A DNA stretch of 64,000 nucleotides from Ruegeria sp. R14_0 (GCF_017743975.1 NZ_JAGHRC010000010.1:84633-148632), one strand, 5' to 3'; counted from the first letter of the stretch, positions 33,503 through 41,820 are shown. Translations and numbers: made by a program. Notes: generated from the sequence alone by a model not told the origin.

Positions 33503-33922
33503 TTAGTGGCCGCTAATGACATCTTTGACGAAAGGCTCGTTGAGCAACGCCGTTAGCAGGGGGCATGAGGCCGCACCCTCGGTGCAGGTCTGCACAAGTT
33601 CTGCCAGTGCTTGCTCCAACCGTTGGAGGGCGGCGATTTTTGACCTGACGTTGTCGAGATGTCTTGTTGCAACGTCTTCGACGTCACGACAAGCTTGCTC
33701 GGGCGCTTTGGACAATTCGCGAAGTGCGCATGCATCCTGAATGGTAAAGCCAAGATCGCGGCAGCGTTTGATGAATCTGAGCTCGGAGATTTCCCGTTCC
33801 GTGTATGCGCGGCGTCCCGAGGCGGTTCGACCGGCTTTCTCGACTATGCCTTCCCGTTCGTAATAGCGGATCGTCTCGACCGACAGACCGATCAATCTCG
33901 CCGCTTCGCCAATCGCAATCAT
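33503..33922 (-). CDS. MerR-family metal regulator (second)
   Basis: 139 aa. MerR HTH (IGLSVETIRYYEREGIVEKA), dimerisation helix, and three Cys expected of a metal site: QACRDVED (about residue 78), QTCTEGAASC (about 113 and 120). The C-x6-C spacing is shorter than in Tn501-type MerR, so it may sense Hg or another soft metal. It is divergent from a MerT-like gene, with a perfect dyad promoter between them. Confidence 0.85.
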   Translation of the reverse strand: MIAIGEAARLIGLSVETIRYYEREGIVEKAGRTASGRRAYTEREISELRFIKRCRDLGFTIQDACALRELSKAPEQACRDVEDVATRHLDNVRSKIAALQRLEQALAELVQTCTEGAASCPLLTALLNEPFVKDVISGH

Positions 33923-33937
33923 GTGATGACCTTTCCC

Positions 33938-33968
33938 TTGAACCTGTAGCTACTACAGGATGCATGTT
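33938..33968 (+). promoter_or_regulatory. MerR-type promoter for the MerT-like operon
   Basis: TTGAAC (33938-33943), 19-bp spacer, CATGTT (33963-33968). A perfect 17-bp dyad CCTGTAG-cta-CTACAGG (33943-33959). Same class as the sites at 22.6, 23.2, 30.1 and 31.3 kb. Confidence 0.75.
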
Positions 33969-34067
33969 GTCGGTCATGATGTCGAATTTCACAAACCGCG
34001 CGAAGCAAGAATCGAGGAAGTCGAACCGGCTTCCGTTCGAGTTCGTCAAAGCCGGAGAAAGCTGACC

Positions 34068-34391
34068 ATGAGCAAGTTTGTTGGCGCGAGTTTTATTGGA
34101 TCGTTTACCGCACTTGGCGTTGCGACCTGCTGCATCTTGCCGATGGCCTTGATTTTACTTGGCTTGGGAGGGAGCTGGCTGGCCGTATTCGGCAAGATCG
34201 CCGCCGCGAGTTATTACGTGCTCGGCGGTTCGACGGCCCTGCTGTTTCTCTCTGGCATCGTCGCGTATCGCCGTGGTTCGCTCGACCGCCTCAAATGGTG
34301 GCTGACAGGCAGTTTTGCGTTGACGGCCATCGCTTGGGTTATCGTGCTCAACGAAATCCGAATAAATGATTTCCTGATAACCTTGATGTGA
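34068..34391 (+). CDS. MerT-like mercuric ion transport protein
   Basis: 107 aa from ATG 34068 (GGAG upstream); the longer frame overlaps the promoter. Three membrane helices. The first carries the vicinal Cys pair in ATCCILPMALILLGLGGSW, close to the TCCLGPL...LGFSGAW of MerT. The second Cys pair of MerT is absent, as in some short MerT/MerF-like proteins. It probably moves Hg(II) or another thiophilic ion inward. No merA reductase is in the window. Confidence 0.75.
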   Translation: MSKFVGASFIGSFTALGVATCCILPMALILLGLGGSWLAVFGKIAAASYYVLGGSTALLFLSGIVAYRRGSLDRLKWWLTGSFALTAIAWVIVLNEIRINDFLITLM

Positions 34392-34395
34392 CGCC

Positions 34396-34614
34396 ATGAG
34401 TGAAAAGCGCCCGAACCTTGTCAGCACGATCATCTGCCCGGAATGTGGACATTCAAGGCCTGAAACGATGCCAACAGACGCGTGCCAGTGGTTCTACGAA
34501 TGCACATCTTGCGGAAAAGTCCTGAAGCCACTTCCCGGCGATTGCTGCGTCTACTGTTCCTACGGATCGGCTCCATGCCCGCCAATTCAGGCGGGCTACA
34601 AATGCTGCGGTTGA
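34396..34614 (+). CDS. Cys-rich zinc-ribbon-like protein (GDCCVYCSYG motif)
   Basis: 72 aa with 12 cysteines. CPECGH near the start and CTSCGK form a zinc ribbon. GDCCVYCSYGSAPCPP and a final KCCG follow. This small family is often found beside MerT-like genes. The cluster of Cys suggests metal capture in the cytoplasm. It begins 4 nt after the MerT-like stop. Confidence 0.75.
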   Translation: MSEKRPNLVSTIICPECGHSRPETMPTDACQWFYECTSCGKVLKPLPGDCCVYCSYGSAPCPPIQAGYKCCG

Positions 34615-34638
34615 TACGGCGGCCGGGATGTCGGTTTT

Positions 34639-34683
34639 GTCCGCAAAGCCGGTCATCAGGCTTTGCGGACGCGGGTATTTTTT
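34639..34683 (+). terminator. Strong rho-independent terminator
   Basis: GTCCGCAAAGCC (34639-34650), 8-nt loop, GGCTTTGCGGAC (34659-34670), then a T-run at 34678-34683. A perfect 12-bp stem ends the MerT-like operon. Confidence 0.85.
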
Positions 34684-34825
34684 CACCGTAAGCTGGAACT
34701 TGCCCGGTAGGACAAGGCAGGCGTGAAGTCACGGATCAACTGGTTTGCCGTGAAGAATGTCACGTAAACCGGGCAGAAGAAGCGAGCGCCGCGTTTTTCA
34801 GGATCTTGCCAGCGCCATCGGAACT

Positions 34826-35302
34826 TCATGCGGCCGGGTATCTGGCGAACACCTCTGTGGTTCCATCCTTGCGGATCAGGAAGACGTCAAAAGCTTCGCG
34901 TTCGCTTTCCGGCCCCATGCCTGGCGAGCCGAAAGGCATTCCCGGAACCGACAGTCCGACGGCATCCGGGTGTTCGCCCAGCAGGCGCCGAATGTCAGCG
35001 GGCGGGACGTGTCCTTCGATCATGTAGCCCTCCACGCGGCCCGTGTGGCATGACATCATGCCCTCCGGAATCCCATTGGCAGTTTTGTAAGCGTTCAAGG
35101 CCTCCCAAGCACTGTTTTCCACGCCTACTTCAAAACCTTCCGCCCGCATGATTTTGATCCACGATCCGCAGCACCCGCAATTCGGATCCTTCAGGACATG
35201 GATTGAGGGACCGATTTTCGCTAAGGCGGGAAGCGCCGCGCTGCACGCAATTGCCGCGGCTCCTTGCATCAAGCGGCGGCGGCTCAGGTTATTCATTGTC
35301 AT
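34826..35302 (-). CDS. DUF411 metal-binding protein
   Basis: 158 aa from ATG 35302 (AGGGAAC site). A Tat-like signal (SRRRLMQGAAAIACSAALPALA) precedes the DUF411 domain. It contains KDPNCGCCGSW, MMSCHTGRVEGYMIEGHVP and VPGMPFGSPGM with conserved Cys, His and Met. DUF411 proteins occur in copper and other metal-resistance clusters and are thought to bind metal in the periplasm. Confidence 0.87.
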   Translation of the reverse strand: MTMNNLSRRRLMQGAAAIACSAALPALAKIGPSIHVLKDPNCGCCGSWIKIMRAEGFEVGVENSAWEALNAYKTANGIPEGMMSCHTGRVEGYMIEGHVPPADIRRLLGEHPDAVGLSVPGMPFGSPGMGPESEREAFDVFLIRKDGTTEVFARYPAA

Positions 35303-35586
35303 GTTCCCTCTTGGGTAAACTTGTTTTAAACCGACATAAAATCGCACCGGTAGGATTAAAGCTGGACCGCATTTACAGGGCCGACTTGTCCGTCACCCTC
35401 CGATACTCATCAGATATGGCTTTCTGGGCGACGCAGGGATTTCTCACAATGATCTGACGCAAACTCTGCTCGGAAACGGAACCCTCGCTCTCCTTTTTTC
35501 GCTGCACCTGCCGCTCTGGGTCCTGCTTGGCAATAACCCGGTTCGCAAGCAACTCCGCTACCCTCCGTTCAAGGCCGGAATTGCGC

Positions 35587-36000
35587 CTATTTCTCACTGC
35601 TGCGTTCTATGGCACCCACGATCGAACAGTTCTGAATTCCACCACGCCCCGGACACGCCGCGATCAGCTCGTCCAGATTGTTCCTCAACCGTGCAAGCCC
35701 GTCGATCCGTTCCTGAATTTCGTCCCGCTTTTTGCGCGCTCTGGCCTGCATCGCGACGCACTCGGTATTTGGTGCCGTGCGCAACTCCAGAATTTCCGCG
35801 ATTTCTGCCAGCGAAAATCCGAGCTTCTTAGCGCCGGATATGAATTTCAGCCGCCAAAGCGTGTCACCACCATAGTCCCGCGCGCCGCCGTCAATTGGGC
35901 GCGGCGGCTGAGTGACAAGGCCCTTCCTTTCATAAAATCGGATCGTCTCGACGCCTATCCCGGTCTCGCGCGCGGCCTGGCCGATCTTGAGTGGTTGCAT
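35587..36000 (-). CDS. MerR-family regulator, mercury-type (third)
   Basis: 137 aa. HTH (AARETGIGVETIRFYERKGL) and dimerisation helix. The expected ligands are present: NTECVAMQ (about residue 79), AACPGRGGIQNC (about 114 and 123). The spacing of the last two Cys (9) equals Tn501 MerR. The divergent promoter has a CCGTAT/ATACGG dyad as in mer operons. It likely responds to Hg(II), although no merA follows. Confidence 0.87.
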   Translation of the reverse strand: MQPLKIGQAARETGIGVETIRFYERKGLVTQPPRPIDGGARDYGGDTLWRLKFISGAKKLGFSLAEIAEILELRTAPNTECVAMQARARKKRDEIQERIDGLARLRNNLDELIAACPGRGGIQNCSIVGAIERSSEK

Positions 36001-36026
36001 CGCGGTCTCCCTCCGTCACCGTCATC

Positions 36027-36057
36027 TTGACACCGTATCATGATACGGAGGTTAAAA
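36027..36057 (+). promoter_or_regulatory. Mercury-type MerR promoter/operator
   Basis: TTGACA (36027-36032), 19-bp spacer, TTAAAA (36052-36057). The spacer holds the perfect palindrome CCGTATCATGATACGG (36033-36048). It closely resembles the Tn501 mer operator (TTGACTCCGTACATGAGTACGG is the known form, cited from memory). Confidence 0.8.
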
Positions 36058-36089
36058 CATTGGGGTCTTGGTAGTTGCGAGGATGTCAA

Positions 36090-37118
36090 ATGCGGACCTT
36101 CCTGAAACGGTGGCTGCTGCCGATATTCGGCTCCGCCCTGGCGCTCTATCTGGTGTTTGCGCTCTACGGCAGCCTCGATTTTGCGCTGTTTCTGCAGGGC
36201 CTGCGCGGAGCCAACATGTTCTGGATCGCGATTCTTGCCGCCACCATCCTGCTGGAGCAGCTGATGAGCGGCTGGAAGTGGCGGCAGATCCTGTTCGACG
36301 TGAAACCGGTCGGCACCCTGCGGCTGACGGGGGCGCTACTGGCAGGTTATGGCGCAAATGTCCTTGTCCCGCTCGGCATCAGCCCGCTGGTCCGGGCCTG
36401 GCTGGTTGCCCGGCTCGACCGCCTGAAGATGGCGACCGTGCTTGCAACCGCGATCATCGCCCGGTTCCTCGACGGCGTCGTTTTCGCCCTTTTTGCCGGA
36501 GCGGTGGCCGCCGCCGGCCAGATTCCACAGATCGAGGGTGACCTGCGGCTGGGATTGAGCGTTGCGGGCCTGTTGAACCTGATGCTTTTCGGCAGCCTGC
36601 TTTGGGTTCTGTTCCGGTTCCGCGCGTCACTTCTCAGCGAGGACCCTCTGGTCTGCCGACTCTTCGACTGGGCTGCCGCCCGCATCGGGGCCGATGGCGC
36701 GTATCTGCGCACCGCGCTCGGTGAAGGGATCGTCTGGCCACAGGCACGGGCCCGCCGCATCGCCGCCATTGCCGCAGCCATTGCGGGTAAGCTGGTGGCG
36801 ACAACCCATTTCCTGTGGGCCGGGCTGGCGGTTGGCGTGGTGCTGAGCGCGTGGGATTACCTGTTCTTGATGGTGTTTGCCGGGTTCGCCATGGTTCTGG
36901 GTCGTTTCGTGCGCATCCCGGCGAGCTTTGTCTTTGGGGCGGGGTTCGCGCTCAAGGTGCTTGGCGTTCCGGACGAAACCGCCCTTCTGATGATCCTGTT
37001 CAACTATGTGCTGACGATCCTTCTGGTGGTCGGGATCGGCCTGACGGTGTTGTGGCAGAGCGGCATCGACATCCGCCGCGCCCGGGCGGAGGCAGAGGCG
37101 GCGAATGGCAAGGCGTAA
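36090..37118 (+). CDS. Flippase-like (lysyl-PG synthase TM/UPF0104) membrane protein
   Basis: 342 aa from ATG 36090 (GAGG site). About eight hydrophobic helices; the LPG_synthase_TM/UPF0104 pattern includes the segment GYGANVLVPLGISPLVRAWL with its conserved P, R and a later AGFAMVLGRFVRIPASFVFG. Relatives move lipids or link to lipid II/aminoacyl lipids, but free-standing copies are uncharacterised. It is under a mercury-type promoter and overlaps the MFS gene. The block is clearly GC-richer than its surroundings. Confidence 0.8.
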   Translation: MRTFLKRWLLPIFGSALALYLVFALYGSLDFALFLQGLRGANMFWIAILAATILLEQLMSGWKWRQILFDVKPVGTLRLTGALLAGYGANVLVPLGISPLVRAWLVARLDRLKMATVLATAIIARFLDGVVFALFAGAVAAAGQIPQIEGDLRLGLSVAGLLNLMLFGSLLWVLFRFRASLLSEDPLVCRLFDWAAARIGADGAYLRTALGEGIVWPQARARRIAAIAAAIAGKLVATTHFLWAGLAVGVVLSAWDYLFLMVFAGFAMVLGRFVRIPASFVFGAGFALKVLGVPDETALLMILFNYVLTILLVVGIGLTVLWQSGIDIRRARAEAEAANGKA

Positions 37119-38355
37119 TCCCGAAGACACGAGATTTTGGCGCATCGCCGGTGCTGGTGCGGTGTTTCAGGGCGGGTCGGCGGCGGTGGACAGCGCGACG
37201 GTGGTGGCCAGTCTGGTGCATATGCTGACCGGTAGCGCGCTGGCCGTGGGCTATGCCAGCACGGTCCTGCGTCTTGGCTGGCTGCTGCCCCAGTTCGCGG
37301 TGGGCTACCTCGCCGAGCGCACCGATCGGCGCATGCCGTTCTACGCCCTTGGTGCCTATGGGCGGGCGATCACGGTCGCGATGATCGGTATGCTTCTGTG
37401 GTGGGGGGCCGACTGGCCGCAGGTCGATTGGCCTCCGGTTCCGCTGGCGCTCGGGATGCTGGGGCTGTGGACAATCTACGCCTTTGTCAGCGGCGTGGTC
37501 GCGGTGCCCTACAACGACATCGTCGGCCGGGCGATCCCGTCCGAGCGCCGCAGCCGTATGTTGGCCTGGCGCTTTTTCGGCGGCGGTGTTCTGGCGGTTC
37601 TGGTGGCGGGCGTTCTGCGACTTGCGCTCGACGTGATGCTGCCGCTCAGGGCCTATGCGCTGATCTTCTGGCTCGGCGCGGTGCTGATGATCGTCTCTGC
37701 GACGCTTTTTGTCGCCGCAGGTGAGCCCGCTACCGCTGCAAGGGCGCCACGGGACCGCCCGGCCAATCTGTCTGGATTTCTGCGCGAAGGGGTCTCGACA
37801 CTACAACAGGATCGCCGGTTCCGGCTGTTCCTGATCTTCCAATGGCTTGGCGCAGCGACGCTGATGGCGTTGCCGTTCTATGTCGTTGCCGCCAGCCGCA
37901 GCGGCCTCGGGGCGGCGGATGTCGGAACGCTGTTGGCGGCGCAGACCGTCGGCGCGCTGGCCTCGAATCCGGTCTGGGGCCGTATCGGCGACCGGATGGG
38001 CAAATTGCGCCTGCTGGGGATAGTGGCACTGGTGCGTCTCGGACCTCCGGTGCTGGTGTTGCTGCTTGTGGTCTCGAGTTCGGGGCTGACCGGTTTCGCG
38101 GCGCTGTTCTTCCTGATCGGCGTGATGATGAACGGGGTGACCATCGGCTATCTCGGCTACCTGCTGGAGATCTCGCCCGACGACCGCCGTCCGGCCTATT
38201 CCGCGTGGTTTAACAGCTTTGCGGCCCCGGCGGCGCTGGCGCCACTTGTGGGCGGCGTGGTGGTCAGCATAATCGCCATCGAAGCCGTGTTCATCGCTGC
38301 GATCCTGGCCGCGCTGGGTCAGGTCGTGATCGCGGCGCGGCTGTCCCAAGTTTGA
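37105..38355 (+). CDS. MFS transporter
   Basis: 416 aa, about 12 membrane helices, with an MFS-type loop (AERTDRRMPFYALG) between helices 2 and 3 and a second repeat at VWGRIGDRMGKLRLLG. It begins inside the last codons of the flippase-like gene, so both should be translated together. The substrate is unknown; with a mercury-type MerR promoter, export of a metal or a metal-ligand complex is possible. Confidence 0.83.
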   Translation: MARRNPEDTRFWRIAGAGAVFQGGSAAVDSATVVASLVHMLTGSALAVGYASTVLRLGWLLPQFAVGYLAERTDRRMPFYALGAYGRAITVAMIGMLLWWGADWPQVDWPPVPLALGMLGLWTIYAFVSGVVAVPYNDIVGRAIPSERRSRMLAWRFFGGGVLAVLVAGVLRLALDVMLPLRAYALIFWLGAVLMIVSATLFVAAGEPATAARAPRDRPANLSGFLREGVSTLQQDRRFRLFLIFQWLGAATLMALPFYVVAASRSGLGAADVGTLLAAQTVGALASNPVWGRIGDRMGKLRLLGIVALVRLGPPVLVLLLVVSSSGLTGFAALFFLIGVMMNGVTIGYLGYLLEISPDDRRPAYSAWFNSFAAPAALAPLVGGVVVSIIAIEAVFIAAILAALGQVVIAARLSQV

Positions 38356-38476
38356 TATAGCACTTTGTTTCACCACGGTCGCACAATTCGCTGTTCCTCT
38401 GTGGGGAACTTAAGATGGGTCAAGGCGAACTTTCTGTTTCTGGCCTAATATTTTGGCATCGTGAATGGAGGCAATA

Positions 38477-38911
38477 ATGGCCAATGCAGAATCAACAGCG
38501 CGCGTGAAAACCAAGATTTCTGGTAGGGCCATGGCTGTGTTCGGTGTGACCTTTTCCTTTTTGGCCATGCTGGTCAGCGGAGGCATTTTGTTTTTCGCTC
38601 CAATAGGTAAAATCTCCAATGCCACCGACTGGCAGGTGTTGGGCCTTGACCGGCAAGGGTGGGATGACGTCCACATCGCCTTGGCGTTGCTGTTTGTCGG
38701 ATTCTCCCTGTGGCACGCGGCGCTGCATATTCGAACCTTCAAAACGCTGATCCTCGGCAACAGGATGTGTCCACAGGGGCATCGGATCGAAGCGATGATC
38801 GGAGCCGCTTTCGTGATCGCTTTGGTCACATTGACGGTGTTTGGGCTTCCGCCCGCGAATTGGCTGCTCGATCTCAATGAGTTCTTCAAGCACGAGTTCT
38901 GGGCAGGCTGA
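38477..38911 (+). CDS. DUF4405 membrane protein, cytochrome b-like
   Basis: 144 aa from ATG 38477 (GGAGG 5 nt upstream). Three to four hydrophobic helices with His residues at helix ends (DDVHIALALLFVGFSLWHAALHI), as in DUF4405/cytochrome b561-like proteins that may hold haem. Its position just before PepSY and SHP genes suggests membrane electron transfer. Confidence 0.75.
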   Translation: MANAESTARVKTKISGRAMAVFGVTFSFLAMLVSGGILFFAPIGKISNATDWQVLGLDRQGWDDVHIALALLFVGFSLWHAALHIRTFKTLILGNRMCPQGHRIEAMIGAAFVIALVTLTVFGLPPANWLLDLNEFFKHEFWAG

Positions 38912-38924
38912 CCCAGAATGAACG

Positions 38925-38952
38925 CCCCCACAGCGAGGCTTCGCCGTGGGGG
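38925..38952. terminator. Bidirectional terminator hairpin
   Basis: CCCCCAC (38925-38931) pairs with GTGGGGG (38946-38952), with an additional inner CG pair. It lies between the DUF4405 gene and the convergent PepSY gene. Confidence 0.7.
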
Positions 38953-38976
38953 TCAAATCATCACAAGAAGTTTCGA

Positions 38977-39294
38977 TTAGTCGTCGCCTTTCTCGCTGTA
39001 GTCGTCATTCGTATCGGACATGTGGGGAACCGGTTCGCCAGTCGCTGCGTCCAGGTAGGCTTCGACTTCGTATCCATATACGTCGCGCATTTCGACTTCG
39101 TAGTAGCGGTCGTCATCGCGCTCAATTTCCAGAATTTGGTAGCCCTGCGCTTCAAGCTTGGCGGCAACCTCGCCAACGGGCATCCAAGTGACGGTCTCAG
39201 GTGACGCCGACGTGACCGTATCGGTGGCGGCGTTGACAGCAAAGGCCGCAGCGGTGGCGGTAAGCAGGGTGGCGGCAAAGAGGATTACTTTCAT
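38977..39294 (-). CDS. PepSY-domain periplasmic protein (divergent)
   Basis: 105 aa from ATG 39294 (GGAG site). Signal peptide, then a PepSY domain (GEVAAKLEAQGYQILEIERD, YYEVEMRDVYGYEVEAYLDA) and an acidic tail. PepSY proteins may modulate protease or sensor activity. It shares a regulatory region with the divergent PepSY-two-component operon. Confidence 0.83.
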   Translation of the reverse strand: MKVILFAATLLTATAAAFAVNAATDTVTSASPETVTWMPVGEVAAKLEAQGYQILEIERDDDRYYEVEMRDVYGYEVEAYLDAATGEPVPHMSDTNDDYSEKGDD

Positions 39295-39368
39295 GTAGGT
39301 CTCCAAGATGAATTGGGCGGGATTGCCCTGTCGATATTCCTTTTTCTCAAATGTCGCCTGATGCCGGT

Positions 39369-39396
39369 CTGACAGCCCGTGTCAGTGAACTGTCAG
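39369..39396 (+). promoter_or_regulatory. Phased CTGACA/TGTCAG repeats, likely response-regulator box
   Basis: CTGACA at 39369, TGTCAG at 39380 and TGTCAG at 39391, spaced by exactly 11 bp. The last two form an 11-bp direct repeat (TGTCAGTGAAC, TGTCAGTGGAA), as expected for OmpR-family sites. They lie between the divergent PepSY genes. The same hexamer recurs upstream of the cytochrome operon at 41736. Confidence 0.6.
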
Positions 39397-39419
39397 TGGA
39401 AAGACGGTAGTTTGCCTAC

Positions 39420-39728
39420 ATGAAACACGCTTTGATCGTTCTGATATGCACACTTGCCAGCACTGTCCTCGCATCCGAGGACCACGATGCGGCACGTGAT
39501 GCAGTGCGCCAACATAAGGTCATTCCGCTCTCGAAGATTGTTCCGGACGTTTTAGAGAGATTCGATGCGTCGCTGCTCGAAGCAGAGTTCGAACGCGAGC
39601 ATGGCGCGTATGTCTATGAACTGGAGTTGATCACGGGCTCGGGCCGAATGATCGAAGTCATGGTGGATGCCACCACGGGTGCGATACTCGAAGTTGAGCA
39701 GGAAGGCTGGCAGGAAAGGGACGAATAA
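39420..39728 (+). CDS. PepSY-domain periplasmic protein
   Basis: 102 aa: signal peptide (cut near VLASE, residue 19) and a single PepSY domain (VRQHKVIPLSKIVPDVLERF, YVYELELITGSGRMIEVMVD). The stop overlaps the response regulator start. PepSY proteins often come with a two-component system of this type, maybe as sensing partner. Confidence 0.85.
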   Translation: MKHALIVLICTLASTVLASEDHDAARDAVRQHKVIPLSKIVPDVLERFDASLLEAEFEREHGAYVYELELITGSGRMIEVMVDATTGAILEVEQEGWQERDE

Positions 39729-40399
39729 TGCGGCTTCTCGCGGTCGAAGACGACCCGATCATTCGCAAGGACGTGCAATCTGCTTTGGAAGCCTCTGGAT
39801 TCCGCGTGGAAATCGGCGAGGACGGCGAGGACGCATGGTTTCTGGGGGATACCGAAGATTATGACCTCGTCGTTCTTGATCTCGGATTGCCGCACATGGA
39901 CGGATTGAGCGTGTTGAAACGCTGGCGCGCCAACGGCCGGCAGATGCCCGTTCTGGTCCTGACAGCGCGCGGGGCTTGGCACGAACGGGTCGAAGGGATC
40001 GAAGCTGGGGCCGACGACTATCTGCCCAAACCGTTCCGGATGGAAGAACTTGTGACCAGGGCTCGGGCGCTGGTGCGCCGGTCTGCCGGGCATAGTGCTC
40101 CTGTGCAGACGTTGGGCGATTTGACCATCGACACGAACAGGATGTCCGTAGCTGTTCGAGGAGTGCCGATAACGGTGACCTCCCTGGAATACCGGCTTTT
40201 GTCCTACCTCATGCTGCACCGAGACCGCGTGGTGCCGCCAACCGAGCTCTTGGAGCATCTATATGGTGATGACGACGCCCGTGAGGCCAATGCGGTGGAG
40301 GCCATTCTCACCCGACTTCGCAAGAAGCTTGGGGCCGGCATTATCGGCACCAGACGCGGGTTTGGATACTTTCTGGAGGCAGTGGAGGGCGATGGGTGA
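39728..40399 (+). CDS. OmpR-family response regulator
   Basis: 223 aa: receiver domain with acidic pocket EDDP, phospho-Asp in LVVLDLGLP and Lys in YLPKPF, then a winged helix (VTSLEYRLLSYLMLHRDRVV, EAILTRLRKKLG). It presumably acts on the CTGACA repeats upstream of this operon and of the cytochrome operon. It overlaps its kinase by 4 nt. Confidence 0.92.
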   Translation: MRLLAVEDDPIIRKDVQSALEASGFRVEIGEDGEDAWFLGDTEDYDLVVLDLGLPHMDGLSVLKRWRANGRQMPVLVLTARGAWHERVEGIEAGADDYLPKPFRMEELVTRARALVRRSAGHSAPVQTLGDLTIDTNRMSVAVRGVPITVTSLEYRLLSYLMLHRDRVVPPTELLEHLYGDDDAREANAVEAILTRLRKKLGAGIIGTRRGFGYFLEAVEGDG

Positions 40400-41739
40400 A
40401 AACGGGCTCTCTCCGCTTTCGGTTGTTCGTAGCCACTGCGCTGTCGGTTTCCATCGCGCTGATGCTGGCGTTCTGGGGGCTGGGGCTGCTCTTTGCCTCG
40501 CATGTGGAACGGCGTGCAATTGATGACCTCTCCGTCCAGCTCGACCAGATACTCGCAGGAGTGGAGCGGGATGAAAAAGGGAAAATTCGGATTGGATCGG
40601 CTCCGGCAGATGCCCGTTTCTCAAAGCCTTTTGGGGGCCTCTACTGGCAGATCGAAGTTGAGGGGCTTCAGTTACGCTCAAGATCGCTATGGGATTTCGC
40701 TCTCGATCTTCCTCCGGATCATCTGAAGAGCGGGACCGTCCATGTGCACTATCTCTCCGGGCCCGGGGAAAACCAGCTGCTTGTCATGGAGCGGAGCATT
40801 GTGCTTTCCACACGCCTTGGAGGCGTTCCGATGCGCGCTGCCGTGGCCATGGATGCCTCTCAGCTTGAGAAAAGCACCGAAGAATTCCGGGAAGATCTTG
40901 TGCCTTTTACGCTTCTTCTGGCGCTTTTTATTGTCTTCGCTGGGGCGGTTCAAGTCATTGTCGGTCTTCGACCGCTAAATTCCGTCGAGCGGCGGATATC
41001 AAGGATCCGAACGGGAGACGTGAACCGGGTGGGCGAGGATTTCCCTACGGAAATTCGTCCCCTTGCAGCCGAAGTGGATGCCCTGCTCCTACAAAGGGAA
41101 AAGGACATCGAGCAGGCAAGGCACAGAGCGGGCGATCTCGCTCATGGCCTGAAAACCCCACTTCAAGCATTACTTGGAGATGCGCGCCGTGTTCGCGAGG
41201 CCGGATTGACTGATACCGCAGCGTCAATCGAAAGCACCGTCAAAAGCATGCATCGCCATGTCGAGCGTGAATTGAACAGGGTTCGTATTGCGACGCGAGC
41301 CGCCACGTCGAAGGCCGATCTCACCGAGGCTGCAAGTCGCGTTATTGCAGTAGTTCAGAAAGCCAGTTTGAACGACGCATTGAAATGGGATTTGGACGCG
41401 CCAGCGAATCTCGTGGTTGCGGCAGATATGGAAGATTTATCCGCAATTCTGGGTGCGATTACGGAAAACGCATCTCGCCATGCGAGGCGGCAAGTCAGGA
41501 TATCAGCACGCAAACAGGCGACGCATGCAGTTCTGAGCGTTCTTGACGACGGTCCGGGCATTCCACCAGACAAGATCGATACTCTCATGCGCCGGGGCGT
41601 GCGCGAGGACGAAACAGGAACCGGGCTTGGCCTGGCGATCGCGCGGGAATTGACCGAGGCACTGGGCGGATCGCTGGAATTGATCTCCCGCGATCCGGGA
41701 CTGATGGTTCGGATCACTTTGCCTCTGGCTGCTACCTGA
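40396..41739 (+). CDS. Sensor histidine kinase (PepSY-associated, PhoQ/QseC-like)
   Basis: 447 aa, GTG start in an overlap with the regulator stop. Two membrane helices frame a periplasmic domain (about residues 35-165). The H-box is AGDLAHGLKTPLQALL, the N-box ENASRH, G1 DDGPGIP and G2 GTGLGLAIA. The H-G-LKTP form of the H-box is typical of this subgroup. Confidence 0.9.
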   Translation: MKTGSLRFRLFVATALSVSIALMLAFWGLGLLFASHVERRAIDDLSVQLDQILAGVERDEKGKIRIGSAPADARFSKPFGGLYWQIEVEGLQLRSRSLWDFALDLPPDHLKSGTVHVHYLSGPGENQLLVMERSIVLSTRLGGVPMRAAVAMDASQLEKSTEEFREDLVPFTLLLALFIVFAGAVQVIVGLRPLNSVERRISRIRTGDVNRVGEDFPTEIRPLAAEVDALLLQREKDIEQARHRAGDLAHGLKTPLQALLGDARRVREAGLTDTAASIESTVKSMHRHVERELNRVRIATRAATSKADLTEAASRVIAVVQKASLNDALKWDLDAPANLVVAADMEDLSAILGAITENASRHARRQVRISARKQATHAVLSVLDDGPGIPPDKIDTLMRRGVREDETGTGLGLAIARELTEALGGSLELISRDPGLMVRITLPLAAT

Positions 41740-41787
41740 CAATCACCTGACAGTCCCCATCAGGCTGACATCAGTGCGCTTCTGACA
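41736..41787 (+). promoter_or_regulatory. CTGACA repeat cluster upstream of the cytochrome operon
   Basis: CTGACA occurs at 41736, 41747, 41765 and 41782. The first two form CCTGACA direct repeats 11 bp apart, the same spacing as at 39380/39391. The cluster sits 34-85 bp upstream of the cytochrome b561 gene and partly in the end of the kinase gene. Confidence 0.6.
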
Positions 41788-41820
41788 AACTTCTGGTGAG
41801 ATTGATGAGAGGCAGAAGCG

